Shown: positions 52,144 through 62,095 of the stretch, piece by piece
How positions within the stretch are numbered: the stretch's first letter is position 1
Layout of the letters: each line of letters starts with the position of its first letter
DNA from: Ignavibacteriota bacterium
Lineage (GTDB): Bacteria > Bacteroidota > Ignavibacteria > SZUA-365
Assembly (NCBI GenBank): GCA_016218045.1
Contig: JACRFB010000001.1
Location: 186,001-250,000 of the forward strand
Length of the DNA: 64,000 nt
Direction: 5' to 3'
The notes under the pieces: generated by a model
What the model saw: the letters and a program-made list of their open reading frames with translations, nothing else
Database searches by the model: none
Told to the model about the DNA's origin: nothing
Program-made: the position numbers and the translations under genes

Positions 52144-55032
52144 TTACCGAACGATAAGTATCGAGGCGGTGATGTACCTCGATCCGGCACTGATCCGCAA
52201 CAGATACATCCCCGGCTGCCTGAGCGATACCGGCATCACTGATCGGCCTTGGGTGAGCTCAATGTCATTGGATTGATATACCCGCACGCCCAACGCGGAA
52301 TACACGTCCAGTCGAATCATGTTCTGCGTGGATGCTTCCAACTCAAGCTGTATGGGTTGTTGTGATGATGCAGGATTCGGATATACCGCACGAAGTCGGA
52401 AAACATCCTCACTCGCAGGGTCGACACCGGATGGTATGATGGCGGGGATACTCGTCATGTGTTGAGCGTAAGCATTGCCGTTCAGCGTCGACGTTGCGTA
52501 GATGCGAAACGAGACCTGTCGCGCAAATTGTGCATGGTCAACATGAAACGTATCAACCATCTCCATCGACGATGAGAAGGGTGACAGTTTCAATGAATGT
52601 ATCCGCTCAAGAGGAGTACGCGGAGTCAGACCAGATCCGCCTCCGAGTTCGACCTTGGTGGAAGTAAGTGTCCGTACGACCCACGCGTCATTATACACGC
52701 GAAATGAGGTCACGAGAGGGTTCTCGTTATAGTCGCTCCCGTCGCTCCGCACCGTCAACGCCGCCGGAATCCGGATGCTCTCGATCCGTAATTCGGTGGG
52801 TCTTCCCGGAATCATGATTGAGTGCTGTGAGAATGCACTCCGAGCGGTGTCGAAATATCCTTCAACACGTGTCACGTTGTTTGTCGTATCGGACCGCAAC
52901 GAGGCGAGAAATTCGAGCGGCCAGACTACACGCGTGCTATCTCCCGGCTGAAGCATTAAACCAACACGCTGTGCGCCCGTCGTGACAGGTCCCCATGGCT
53001 CACCAGGAAAGAGCCGCAGTGAATCAAGAACGAACGCAATCGGGCCTGTGTTGCGCGCAATTGTCACGAGTGTGATTTGTGTGGGCCTGTAGATGGTAAT
53101 GCTGTCATAATCCACCGCGGTGGGCGCTTGGATATCGATGCGCAACGTTGGCTCGAATCCAGGCACAAAGATTCGCGCGGTGTCACTGATCGTACGTCTT
53201 CCTTCATAAAACGCCGTCGCGACCATCGAGACGTAGCGTGCTCCGGTGCGTTTCTCAACTTGCCCGTTCCACACCCGCGAGAATACCTGCGTCGGTTCAA
53301 GATCGCCATCATAGACGAGTGAAGGCGGCCCGAGTCGAGCCGCCCCGTCACCTAGGATTTTCACGGCGACTGAATCGAGATGTACACGTGTTGATCCAGC
53401 ATTTGTGAAAGTGAAGCGCTGCTCGAATGGATTCGGGGTGTATGTCAGAGTTCCTGTGTCGATCTGCAGAGAATCGACACCTTCATGGTCCAGACGCACA
53501 CGCGGTGTCAACGCGGGGATGCGCACCGTGCGCCGAGCGCGAGCAGTGTCGCCCAACGAGGATATGACGGCGATGTCGAAGGAGACGGATGACTCTGAAG
53601 CACCACCTGTTATACGAAATGTGGCGAGATACTCCGGCGACACGGAGTCGGGCATTAGGAATGAATTCGGCATGTCGAGAACCGGGCCCGCTGGAAACAC
53701 GCCCACGCCGATGGGACTCACTCGCGTCTGAACGATTTGAACGTTGCCCCAGTATGTGTTCCAGGCCTTGAATCGAACATCTATGCTTCGGTTCACATAC
53801 TCGGTCCCATCAGGACGTAATGCTACCGTGTCTGGAACGATGATGTCCGTGAGCACGAGTCCGAAATCCCTGCCGGGCACCTGCACTCGCGTTTCAGCGC
53901 TGCGTGACTCGGCATCGCCATCAGTCACCTCCGCACGGAACAGTAAATCACGCGCGACACGCCCGCGAAGCACGTCAAGCTCCCATTCGAGCGTGTCCGA
54001 TTCACCTGGACGAAGCATATGCAGACTACGCACGGTATCGTGCCGAGAAACAACTCCTTCACCCGTTATAAACAACCGCAATTGTCGCAGATCCGCATCT
54101 TGAAATCCCGTGTTAGTGATGCGTGCCCGAAGTGGAAGTGGGTATGGGGAGTACACGGTCCCCGTATCGAACTGAAGAGCCGGCGGCGCATCAAGTGTAA
54201 TCGTGTAGGCCGGAGAGAGGCCATCGGCCGCGAAACTACGACTGTGCCGCGTCTGCAATGGTCCACCTGCAATTGTGCGACCCGTGACGATAGCGACGAT
54301 GGAATCCTGTTGCGCAACTCGTGTGGCCGATGTATAACGGACTGTCCACACGAGATCCATTCGGACGTCTCCAATCGGCACTGGCTGGAGCTGTGGAAGA
54401 ATGATTGGGTTTGATTGGGTTGCAGGATCGAGGACGCAGCCCGACGGTAGGAGCAACCGGGCGACCACACTGTCGGCACGCGTCCCGCCGTTGTTGTAGA
54501 GCCGCAGGCGTACCTCAAAAGGGTTGTCCTCGTATCCAAGTGAATCGGTGCGCGCGATGAGTGAGACATCGCGCGATAAGGCGGCATAGAGCTCGGCAGG
54601 CTCGGCCGCGGGAATCATCACATCAATATTGTGCTGTGTTGAATCGGTCGCACCGCGCTTCACAAAAAAACGCACCCTCTGTACGAAAGGTGTGAGCGAT
54701 AGAGGGTGAATCATTTTATACGTCAGACGCAGTGAATCACCCGGGGCCAGGACCTGCGGACTTGCAGGGCGTATCGTTGATGAATTTTCGCTGCTGTCGA
54801 GCGAAAATGGTGCAAAAAAAGCAATGCGGACAGATACTGGCTGCGTTGCGACTGTGCCGGTGTTACGCACCGTTATCGTAAGCGGGTACGGTGTGGGATC
54901 GTAACGAAAGGCGTTCCTGTTGTATGTGTATCCCGGTGAATGAAACGATACGGTCAACTGCGCGTTTGCAACACCGCTGGCGCAGCACGAGAGGGCTGCA
55001 ATGGCAATGGCAACTGAGAATCCGTGCTTCAT
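52144..55032 (-). CDS. Secreted CARDB-type T9SS protein
   Basis: 962 residues from the ATG at 55032, which has GGAGG 5 nt upstream; an open frame to 55110 is discarded. A signal peptide (MKHGFSVAIAIAALSCCASGVANAQ) is followed by six or more repeats of about 130 residues. Each opens with a Y(N/S)xxPxPxxxxxxNxG-like phrase (YDPTPYPLTITVRNTG, YSPYPLPLRARITNTG, YTPNPFEQRFTFTNAG) of CARDB/Ig-like beta sandwiches. The final ~85 residues (LRAVYPNPASSQQPIQLEL ... QPGMYLLRISAG) form a T9SS sorting domain. It is a surface structural or adhesive protein of unknown ligand, transcribed divergently from the cyclophilin gene. Confidence 0.85.
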   Translation of the reverse strand: MKHGFSVAIAIAALSCCASGVANAQLTVSFHSPGYTYNRNAFRYDPTPYPLTITVRNTGTVATQPVSVRIAFFAPFSLDSSENSSTIRPASPQVLAPGDSLRLTYKMIHPLSLTPFVQRVRFFVKRGATDSTQHNIDVMIPAAEPAELYAALSRDVSLIARTDSLGYEDNPFEVRLRLYNNGGTRADSVVARLLLPSGCVLDPATQSNPIILPQLQPVPIGDVRMDLVWTVRYTSATRVAQQDSIVAIVTGRTIAGGPLQTRHSRSFAADGLSPAYTITLDAPPALQFDTGTVYSPYPLPLRARITNTGFQDADLRQLRLFITGEGVVSRHDTVRSLHMLRPGESDTLEWELDVLRGRVARDLLFRAEVTDGDAESRSAETRVQVPGRDFGLVLTDIIVPDTVALRPDGTEYVNRSIDVRFKAWNTYWGNVQIVQTRVSPIGVGVFPAGPVLDMPNSFLMPDSVSPEYLATFRITGGASESSVSFDIAVISSLGDTARARRTVRIPALTPRVRLDHEGVDSLQIDTGTLTYTPNPFEQRFTFTNAGSTRVHLDSVAVKILGDGAARLGPPSLVYDGDLEPTQVFSRVWNGQVEKRTGARYVSMVATAFYEGRRTISDTARIFVPGFEPTLRIDIQAPTAVDYDSITIYRPTQITLVTIARNTGPIAFVLDSLRLFPGEPWGPVTTGAQRVGLMLQPGDSTRVVWPLEFLASLRSDTTNNVTRVEGYFDTARSAFSQHSIMIPGRPTELRIESIRIPAALTVRSDGSDYNENPLVTSFRVYNDAWVVRTLTSTKVELGGGSGLTPRTPLERIHSLKLSPFSSSMEMVDTFHVDHAQFARQVSFRIYATSTLNGNAYAQHMTSIPAIIPSGVDPASEDVFRLRAVYPNPASSQQPIQLELEASTQNMIRLDVYSALGVRVYQSNDIELTQGRSVMPVSLRQPGMYLLRISAGSRYITASILIVR

Positions 55033-55191
55033 GCTTCCTCCGACGTCAAATGTGTTCATCCATTGGAAAATACAACAGGACACGTTCTCTCGCGCAACCG
55101 CGATACTCACGATCCGCCTTGCCTCGCATTCTCCCCGTGAAGTAGTTTGCGGAACTTTACCAGTTCATCTTGTTCAATTGCGAGAGACACT

Positions 55192-55824
55192 ATGCGTCAG
55201 CTTCTTCTTCCCCTGCTCCTCCTTGCTCTGATCGCGGGCTCCGCCCAGGCACAGAAGACACCGAAAGACAAAGCCGCTTCGAAAGGCAAAACCGAAGCGT
55301 CGACCTCCAACACTAAAGCGGGAAAAAAACCCATGGTCATCATGAAAACCGAACTCGGCGAAATGGAAATTGAAATGTGGCCCGAGATCGCTCCGGTCAC
55401 GGTTGCCAATTTCACGGGTCTCGCCGCAGGCACCAAAGAATTTACAGATCCCAAGACAGGCCAGAAAACCAAACGTGCGTTTTATGACGGATTGACCTTC
55501 CACCGGGTGATCGGAGATTTTATGATCCAGGGTGGTGACCCTATGGGAACTGGTTCCGGCGGACCCGGATATCGTTTTGAAGATGAATGTTTCGACAAGG
55601 ACGGCAAGCTGAAAGCAAAAGTTGGATACGGAACTATCTGCATGGCCAATGCCGGCCCCAATACAAACGGTTCACAGTTTTTTATCGTCACCAAGAAGGA
55701 TGGTTGTGATTGGCTTGACGGTAAACACACGGTGTTCGGGAAGGTTGTCAAAGGTATGGAAGTTGCTCACGCCATCGAGAAGAAGGGAAATGGCGTAAAG
55801 ATGTTGACGCTGACCGTGAAATAA
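55192..55824 (+). CDS. Secreted cyclophilin-type peptidyl-prolyl isomerase
   Basis: 210 residues from the ATG at 55192. A signal peptide ([20 protein letters not shown]) and a Lys/Ala-rich linker of ~35 residues precede a compact cyclophilin domain. That domain has [39 protein letters not shown] with the active Arg, and NGSQFFIVT. The reaction is cis-trans isomerisation of peptidyl-proline bonds in envelope proteins. The domain is small, as in bacterial PpiA/B types, with a short insert ([11 protein letters not shown]). It stands alone with a hairpin terminator 64 nt behind. Confidence 0.92.
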   Translation: MRQLLLPLLLLALIAGSAQAQKTPKDKAASKGKTEASTSNTKAGKKPMVIMKTELGEMEIEMWPEIAPVTVANFTGLAAGTKEFTDPKTGQKTKRAFYDGLTFHRVIGDFMIQGGDPMGTGSGGPGYRFEDECFDKDGKLKAKVGYGTICMANAGPNTNGSQFFIVTKKDGCDWLDGKHTVFGKVVKGMEVAHAIEKKGNGVKMLTLTVK

Positions 55825-55887
55825 AGATCTCGTGCCGACCGAAGCGGCCCGGCACGTCGCGTCAGTATTATTTTCATAGTCGAACAC

Positions 55888-55917
55888 AAGAAGGGCGGCC
55901 TGTCGGTCGCCCTTCTT
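55888..55917. terminator. Hairpin between convergent cyclophilin and secreted-protein genes
   Basis: A 13-bp stem, AAGAAGGGCGGCC with GGTCGCCCTTCTT (one G-T pair), and a four-base loop are present. The arms themselves are A- and T-rich at the ends, so it may terminate in both directions although no separate T tract follows. Confidence 0.75.
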
Positions 55918-55998
55918 CATAGCCCTAAAGCAGGGTGAAGGACGAACTCCGGGTGCTCAGTTGAATCATCACTCCGCCTTTGCGGACTGAATATGCTT

Positions 55999-56604
55999 CT
56001 ATTTTCCCACGGGCGAAAGAGGGAAACGTCGGGGATGATACGGCCAGATGCCGACCGACATTCGCGTGAGAACGTCGAGGGCCTGTTCCTCGCCCCGCAT
56101 CAACGCAGTTTCCTTGCAATCATCAAAACTGGTTATCATCCCGGTATTTCCGGGAACTGTCATGTAGTCGTATGCGGTAAGTCGCCCCGATGCGACCTCT
56201 TCTCTCAGCCGTACATACAGAGTATTGATGAGGCGGTTCATGAAGTCGGATTGAGTGGGACCAGGGGTAATTCCATTGGATGATAACATCGAGAACGAAG
56301 TCATCCGGTAGTAATTCGGATCCGAGCGGTATATGCGGACGGTTCGATTGGGATTCCCGAGTGTTGCCTCACGGAGCATGCTTGTCGTAAACATTCTTTC
56401 ACCAAGCGATTCATGCTGCACTATCGGTTCCCACGCCGGGGTCCATCGCGTTCTTAACGGCACGCCATCGAGGCTGCCAGTTGAAATAGAGCCCTGTTCG
56501 GGCGGTGCATTCCATCGGTCCGGTACCGCAACGGAATCACGTCGCTCCTGTCCGTAGCCGACATACAGGGGCAACAAGACCACAGAGATCATCCAGCTTC
56601 GCAT
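55999..56604 (-). CDS. Small secreted protein of unknown function
   Basis: 201 residues with a signal peptide (MRSWMISVVLLPLYVGYGQ). The mature part has no recognised domain. It is rich in Arg, Ser and Pro at its start (RRDSVAVPDRWNAPPEQ), then has helical stretches (SDFMNRLINTLYVRLREEV and CKETALMRGEEQALDVL). A single cysteine is present. It converges on the cyclophilin gene. Coding is supported by length, a signal peptide and lack of competing frames, but the function is unknown. Confidence 0.65.
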   Translation of the reverse strand: MRSWMISVVLLPLYVGYGQERRDSVAVPDRWNAPPEQGSISTGSLDGVPLRTRWTPAWEPIVQHESLGERMFTTSMLREATLGNPNRTVRIYRSDPNYYRMTSFSMLSSNGITPGPTQSDFMNRLINTLYVRLREEVASGRLTAYDYMTVPGNTGMITSFDDCKETALMRGEEQALDVLTRMSVGIWPYHPRRFPLSPVGK

Positions 56605-56686
56605 GAAGCGAAACTAACAAAAAGAAGCACCAGACGCGAGTCAATCCTGCTTCCGGATTTAGAAATCCCCATTCCGGAATTCGATG

Positions 56687-57469
56687 TTATATCGTGTATA
56701 CCTCGCTGACGGTATGTCGGGATGCGAGTTCGAATCGCGGCGTAAAACCGGGTTTGCGAGCAAGCAGCGCCTCGGCTTCGCGGGCGACGATTTCGGGGGT
56801 ATTGTTGTTTTCGCTTATGTGCGCAAAGATGAGCAAACGGAGGTCGCCCCCTGCATGCGTATCAAGGAGGGTCATGGCCTGTTCGTTGGAGAGATGCCCT
56901 AACTCGGAATCGACCCTCTCCTTCAGATCCTCAGGATAATCCCCGTTCCAAAGCATGTCGGAGTCGTAGTTGCTCTCAAGCATGAGTGCATCCACCGTCG
57001 GAATGAGTGCGTCGAGCCTCTCATTGCTTGCGCCGAGGTCCGTCACGTACAGGAAACGTTTGTCGCCAATTTCGACAAGAAAGAAAACAGGATCGGCCGC
57101 GTCGTGTGATTTGGGAAAGGCGCGTACCGAGATGTCTTCCACGGCTACGGAGTTTTCTCCGTCCGGATTGATGAAGTGAAATCCCTTGAGTCCGTCACGC
57201 TGCCAGAAATTCCGATACGTTTGTTCTGTCAGATACACGGGCACTCGATTGTGCTTCGAGAAACTTTGTACGCCTCGAATGTGGTCCCCGTGTTCATGTG
57301 TGATGAATACTCCCCGAATGGAATTTGTGAATCGTCCGTGCACTTTCAGCCGCGTCTCAATTTGCCGGTTCGATATTCCACAATCCAGCAGTACCGCAGC
57401 GCCGCTTGCGGGCGATTCGACGTATACCGCATTTCCGTTACTACCGCTGTTCAGGACGATGATGTTCAC
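56687..57469 (-). CDS. WalJ/YycJ-like metallo-beta-lactamase-fold hydrolase
   Basis: 260 residues from the GTG at 57469 (VNIIVLNSGSNGNAVYVES); an ATG at 57541 is in frame but adds a stretch the family lacks. Metal-binding motifs are HEHGDH at about 70-75, the later HDAADP, and the DLGA loop with an Asp ligand. Then come MLESNYD and the closing HISENNN motif. These are features of the YycJ/WalJ family, thought to be DNA- or RNA-processing exonuclease-like MBL enzymes. It is close to the S46 peptidase gene but is likely transcribed with or just after it. The activity here is inferred from the family. Confidence 0.85.
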   Translation of the reverse strand: MNIIVLNSGSNGNAVYVESPASGAAVLLDCGISNRQIETRLKVHGRFTNSIRGVFITHEHGDHIRGVQSFSKHNRVPVYLTEQTYRNFWQRDGLKGFHFINPDGENSVAVEDISVRAFPKSHDAADPVFFLVEIGDKRFLYVTDLGASNERLDALIPTVDALMLESNYDSDMLWNGDYPEDLKERVDSELGHLSNEQAMTLLDTHAGGDLRLLIFAHISENNNTPEIVAREAEALLARKPGFTPRFELASRHTVSEVYTI

Positions 57470-57613
57470 TGCTTCTCTACTATGGCCAGCGCTGTACAGT
57501 ATGATCGATGAGTCGGATTCAGAAGAAAAAATCGGGCACAAAGGTACCGACGACAGAATGACTGAATTAGGTTTCGCTTCGGTACGGGTTGCGAGGCACG
57601 CGATGCCCGGACC

Positions 57614-59767
57614 TTAATATCTGACACCCAATTCTTTCAGCAGAAAATCCGCCTTCCCGATGTACTTGGCCACAAACAGAATGTAACGTATATCCGCTCC
57701 GATGGATCTGCTGTAGCTCTCGCTCCACTGATAGTCGTTAATGGTAGCTTCAAACGTGCGATCGAAGTTTACTCCGACAAGTTCTCCGTACGCATTTAAT
57801 ACAGGAGATCCAGAATTGCCTCCAGTTGTATCCATATTGTAGAGCATGGCCACGGGGACCTCACCGAGCGCTTTATCCTCGAAGCTCTTATCGTATGAAC
57901 GCGTGTTGTAAAGGTCAATGAGTTGAACGGGGGCGTCGAACGGCTCTTCTCCGGTCTGTTTTTCTGCGATCCCCCGGAGCGTGCTCAGAGGAGAGTGCCT
58001 CGTTGCATCGGCCGGTGCGTATCCACGAACGTATCCGTAGGTAAATCGAAGAGTGCTGTTTGCGTCGGGAATGAACTGCGTTGAACGCCAGAGCATCTTG
58101 GCGTCAAGCAGTGCGCCTTCGAGTCGATTCAGTTCTCCTTCGCGTGCGCGCTGCCTCTCACGAATTTTTTCCATAGCCGTCCTGTATTCAAGCGCCAGTG
58201 CGATCACGGGATCGTTGGCTGCGACAAGCGCCTCCCGGGTCAAGTCCGCAAGTCCGACCATCGTCTCCTTTTTTGCGAAGGCGCTGCGGGACATAGCGTC
58301 CCGTACTGTGGCAAGCACCGCAGTCTCGCGCTCGCGCGCGCTACCTTCGGATGGAACAGAGATGGATTGAAGGAAGCGCTGATCACGGGGCAGCGCCGCC
58401 ACGTCCAGAATTGAACGCGCAAGAAATGCCTCCTCGGCGCCGAGATGCATGTCGTCGAAGCGTGCAGCAAGACCGGCCTTTGCCCGCTCCACGACCTCGG
58501 GCTTACGGTCCTTCGCTTCTGCACCTGTGAGCAGGGCCATTGCGGTGCCGATGATTTTGTTGCGACCAAGCATGGCGAATGCGAACTCCTGCAACGCATA
58601 CTCCTGCTGCTGTTCGTACACACGGCCAATTTCGGAGATAACCGTCCCGTACTTTTCCCTGCGATTGGGATCGGCTTCTATAAACGCCTGGAGCTGTCTC
58701 TCCTCCTCCACCTTTTTCGATACGAGAGCAAGGCGGCGCATTCCTTGCAGCTTGCCCTTGTAGTTTTTTGTCACGTTTGCATAGCTCTTTATCTCATCGG
58801 CGAACTTGATCTGCAGAGCTCTGTCGCCTTCTCCCATCTGCTCCATCGTGGAAATCATCCAATCAAAACGTCGGCTGACGGCTGGAAGCTGAACGCTTTC
58901 CTGAAGGCGAAGGAAGTGTGACGTTTTATGCCGGTACGTGCGTCCCGGATAACCAAGAATCATGACAAAATCGCCTTCCTTCACACCCTTGGTCGCGACT
59001 TTGATATGACGTTTCGGAGTAAACGGGACGTTGTCTTGTGAATAGGCCGCGGTGGATCCATCCGGTGCCACATAGGCACGGAGAAAACTAAAGTCTCCCG
59101 TATGGCGGGGCCACATCCAATTATCATTTTCACCTCCGAAATTTCCTACACCGAGAGGTGGAACATACACGAGCCGTACATCGAGAATGGAGCGCGAGGT
59201 GAATAACACGTAGCTGCGACCTGGAAACATCTCGGCGACTTCACACGACACGTTTTTCTGCTTGCCCTCTTCGGCCCGAGCAATTTCATTCATTTTTGCG
59301 CGGATGGCAGTAGCCCGAGCAGACGGCTGCATGCCATCCTTGACCACCGACATTACATCGCTCGTCACATCTCGGTACGATTCGGTAATCTGGCAGGTGT
59401 AATTCTTTGCTGGAATCTCCATCTCGCGGGTGAAGGCTGTAAACCCGTTTTTCAGATAATCCTTCTCCGGCGTGCTCGCTGCGGCCACTGCGGGAAATGC
59501 GATATGGTGGTTGGTCAGGATCAATCCGTCTGCTGACACGAATTCACCGGTTCCCCCGCCGCCGCCCATACCAACTTCACAGATCGCTTGAACCAGACTG
59601 ACACCCTCGGGATTATAGATTTCCTTGACATCGATCTTCAAACCCTTGGCTTTCAGGTTGAGCTTCCCGATTTCACTGAGCGGATACATGCCCTCGTCGG
59701 CTGTGATACCGATACTGAGTAAGGCGGACAGGATGAAAAGGAGAGGGAGAGATAAAAGTTTGCGCAT
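57614..59767 (-). CDS. S46 dipeptidyl-peptidase, DPP11-like
   Basis: 717 residues, the normal length of the S46 family. A signal peptide (MRKLLSLPLLFILSALLSIGITA) leads to the chymotrypsin-like halves with TNHHIAF (catalytic His), GGENDNWMWPRHTGDFSFLRAY (catalytic Asp) and GGNSGSPV (Ser652). Arg670 lies 18 residues after the serine in VNFDRTFE. In P. gingivalis DPP11 the S1-pocket residue is Arg673, 18 residues after Ser655, and confers Asp/Glu preference, whereas DPP7 has Gly there. A DPP11-like acidic specificity is therefore inferred. The enzyme removes dipeptides from oligopeptides in the periplasm and supports a protein-degrading lifestyle. Confidence 0.93.
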   Translation of the reverse strand: MRKLLSLPLLFILSALLSIGITADEGMYPLSEIGKLNLKAKGLKIDVKEIYNPEGVSLVQAICEVGMGGGGGTGEFVSADGLILTNHHIAFPAVAAASTPEKDYLKNGFTAFTREMEIPAKNYTCQITESYRDVTSDVMSVVKDGMQPSARATAIRAKMNEIARAEEGKQKNVSCEVAEMFPGRSYVLFTSRSILDVRLVYVPPLGVGNFGGENDNWMWPRHTGDFSFLRAYVAPDGSTAAYSQDNVPFTPKRHIKVATKGVKEGDFVMILGYPGRTYRHKTSHFLRLQESVQLPAVSRRFDWMISTMEQMGEGDRALQIKFADEIKSYANVTKNYKGKLQGMRRLALVSKKVEEERQLQAFIEADPNRREKYGTVISEIGRVYEQQQEYALQEFAFAMLGRNKIIGTAMALLTGAEAKDRKPEVVERAKAGLAARFDDMHLGAEEAFLARSILDVAALPRDQRFLQSISVPSEGSARERETAVLATVRDAMSRSAFAKKETMVGLADLTREALVAANDPVIALALEYRTAMEKIRERQRAREGELNRLEGALLDAKMLWRSTQFIPDANSTLRFTYGYVRGYAPADATRHSPLSTLRGIAEKQTGEEPFDAPVQLIDLYNTRSYDKSFEDKALGEVPVAMLYNMDTTGGNSGSPVLNAYGELVGVNFDRTFEATINDYQWSESYSRSIGADIRYILFVAKYIGKADFLLKELGVRY

Positions 59768-59877
59768 GAGTGTTCTCGGGGAGCTGAAAGAGCGTTATGA
59801 GAGCCGTCTTATGGTCAATCTTTTAAAAGTACGGAAAATCACACAGGCACGGCAATCGTCTTGGTACTTTGCCGAAT

Positions 59878-59920
59878 ACACCACACCCCGGACATCTTTG
59901 AGATGTCCGGGGTGTGGTGT
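59878..59920 (-). terminator. 19-bp perfect hairpin after the cytochrome operon
   Basis: ACACCACACCCCGGACATC (59878-59896) pairs exactly with the following arm (59902-59920) around TTTGA. It lies just past the stop of the octaheme cytochrome gene and ahead of the S46 gene, so it probably ends the - strand cytochrome operon. There is no T tract, so it may instead stabilise the message end. Confidence 0.65.
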
Positions 59921-59948
59921 CTGTTCAATGCCATTCTGAAGCGGAGCG

Positions 59949-61988
59949 TCACACACCCGCTTTGGAAAGTGCGGCCTTCTTCTTCGGTGCATGTGACGGT
60001 GGAAGAGGCATTGCTCCTCGAGTATTCTGCACCATGCGCAACTCCTGCAAATTGCGCAGGTCGGCAACACGCGCTTCTGGATAACCGAGCTCCTCGAACG
60101 GTATGATGCCTGTGTCTTTCGGGGCATGGCACGATTCGCACTGCATCGCCTCTTTGGTGATCGAATGGTTGAGCATCAATGTAGCGTCCTGCCGCATCCA
60201 CTTGCCTTCGATCTTTCCAGAGAATGGAATCGTCCACCCCTTCTCTATGCCCATGTAGTTCATGAATGCATCCATCATGTACACTTTAAAAATCGTTCCG
60301 TACATCATTTTAATGATGGGGTCATCCATCGCTTTCATCACCGCGGCTTTGGGATTGCCCGTCTCGTAGTACACGTTGTAATCAAAGGGCAGCAGCATTC
60401 CACCGAACGGCCCCTGATTTCCCATGTCCTCGTACATCTTCGCATTGAAGCGTTTGAATGGGGCAATCCTCGACTTGCCAAGACGGCCGATTGGACGGAA
60501 AGTCTCCTCGTAATACGATGCATAATTGAAGTCTTTGAATGCCGCATCGGGTGTTGTGACAAACGCCCTGTAAAGATTGAGACCGTTGGGATTATCGCCA
60601 AGAGCACCCGCCATGAACGATCCGATACCGTTATGCCAGCGGTACACGATCGCTTCACCTGGTTTGCCTGACCGCAGGATGTCGCGATACACCCACACCC
60701 CCTCGCTTTCCTCAAACACAGGATCCGTCCAGTCGCGCAGCACCACGTTGTCGTCGGTCAAATGCGTGATGTGACAGGTCTCGCAATGCATCTTATCTGT
60801 GTGGGCATTCAGGAACGCTCTCGTGGTTTTATCCTGAATGTGCGGAGTTGCCGTGTGACATTTCTCACAGCTTACTTCCACACCAGGCAGGTCGTTGCTG
60901 ACAAGATCCGTGCCGCGTGTGCCACGCGCAATAAGGTGGCCGTGTGATTCGTGGCAGTCAAGACACTGCAAACCCGCGGCATAGTGGACGTCACGGCCTC
61001 GGGTCGGATTTCCGCGTTTGGCCCCGGGGTGCAGGAGTCGAGGATTCTTGTATCCGAGCTTCTTCGCGGCGAGGTTGCCCTCGTACATGTCGCCGCCATG
61101 GTTGTGTTCGTGGCATCGAAGACAGTTGTCAGAAGTAGGCCTACCAACCGCCATTGCAGCCTTCATGCTTCGATCCTGATTCCAGCGGTGTTTGCCGTTG
61201 TCATCCTTCACCACATACTTCTCGTTCATGTCGTACGCTGCCGAATGGCAGATCAGACAATCCATCGATTCGAATTCCGCATCGATGGGGGTATATCCCG
61301 GAAACATCGTGCCCGTCATGGGCCCATACTGTCCACCCGGATGACATTGTCCACACCCGTCGCTTCGAGTTTCACCAGTTTTGGTTTTCACGATCGTAGC
61401 CCAGCCGGTCCATGTGAACGAACCTGGAATCCCGCAGGCGCGATCGATCTTCCCCATGGGGATTCCTTCAACGAGCTGCCCGTTAAAACCATACGTGTTG
61501 AATCCGGAAAACTTGTTCAGGCCGAAATGTACACTCTCTTGAATATTATCGCGTGTGCTGACCGTCATATAACCGCCTTTCCCGTCCTTCACGCGTATGT
61601 TTGGATGGCAGCTTATGCAGGTCTGAGGACCCTCGTACGCCCGGATTCCCGCCCTCCGGAACCGTTCGACGTGATCAAGCCCAATGCGGCGTTTAAATGT
61701 CGAGACGTTGCCAGCGAGTTGTCGCGCTACCGCCTCATACACCGCGGGGTTTTTCATCGCGGTATCGACCGTGCTGTACGCGACCATCTCAACCTGAAGC
61801 TCTCTTGCGATTCGTTCAAATTCTGCATCGCTTACGCGCTGAACGGGAAAGTCGATTGTCTCTGATCGATGCACATACGGTACCACCATGTTGACGAGGT
61901 GCGAATAATTGAACCATGCGATTGCGATCAGTACGACGGATGCGGCACCGATGCGGATCAGCCAGCGTTGTTTCTTGCTCGTAGCCAT
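59949..61988 (-). CDS. Membrane-anchored octaheme cytochrome c (OTR-like)
   Basis: 679 residues. One N-terminal membrane helix (IRIGAASVVLIAIAWFNYS) precedes a large periplasmic part. Eight CX2CH sites occur: CISCH, CGQCH, CLICH, CLRCH, CLDCH, CEKCH, CETCH and CESCH. Eight hemes and the length fit the octaheme tetrathionate reductase (OTR) family; the site order and the long C-terminal part after heme seven are compatible, but the subclass is inferred. OTR-type proteins can reduce tetrathionate, nitrite or hydroxylamine. It is the last gene of a cytochrome b / heptaheme cassette, presumably the catalytic or terminal member. The gene sits 107 nt after the cytochrome b gene. Confidence 0.8.
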   Translation of the reverse strand: MATSKKQRWLIRIGAASVVLIAIAWFNYSHLVNMVVPYVHRSETIDFPVQRVSDAEFERIARELQVEMVAYSTVDTAMKNPAVYEAVARQLAGNVSTFKRRIGLDHVERFRRAGIRAYEGPQTCISCHPNIRVKDGKGGYMTVSTRDNIQESVHFGLNKFSGFNTYGFNGQLVEGIPMGKIDRACGIPGSFTWTGWATIVKTKTGETRSDGCGQCHPGGQYGPMTGTMFPGYTPIDAEFESMDCLICHSAAYDMNEKYVVKDDNGKHRWNQDRSMKAAMAVGRPTSDNCLRCHEHNHGGDMYEGNLAAKKLGYKNPRLLHPGAKRGNPTRGRDVHYAAGLQCLDCHESHGHLIARGTRGTDLVSNDLPGVEVSCEKCHTATPHIQDKTTRAFLNAHTDKMHCETCHITHLTDDNVVLRDWTDPVFEESEGVWVYRDILRSGKPGEAIVYRWHNGIGSFMAGALGDNPNGLNLYRAFVTTPDAAFKDFNYASYYEETFRPIGRLGKSRIAPFKRFNAKMYEDMGNQGPFGGMLLPFDYNVYYETGNPKAAVMKAMDDPIIKMMYGTIFKVYMMDAFMNYMGIEKGWTIPFSGKIEGKWMRQDATLMLNHSITKEAMQCESCHAPKDTGIIPFEELGYPEARVADLRNLQELRMVQNTRGAMPLPPSHAPKKKAALSKAGV

Positions 61989-62095
61989 GTGTCAGTTGTG
62001 TGATTGATGGGGAATAACTGTTGCTCAGTTGTGGTTTTTCGATCGCAAGGACGGTGTGATTGCACCACGAAGGATCCCGCGCCCGGCCTCGCTCT

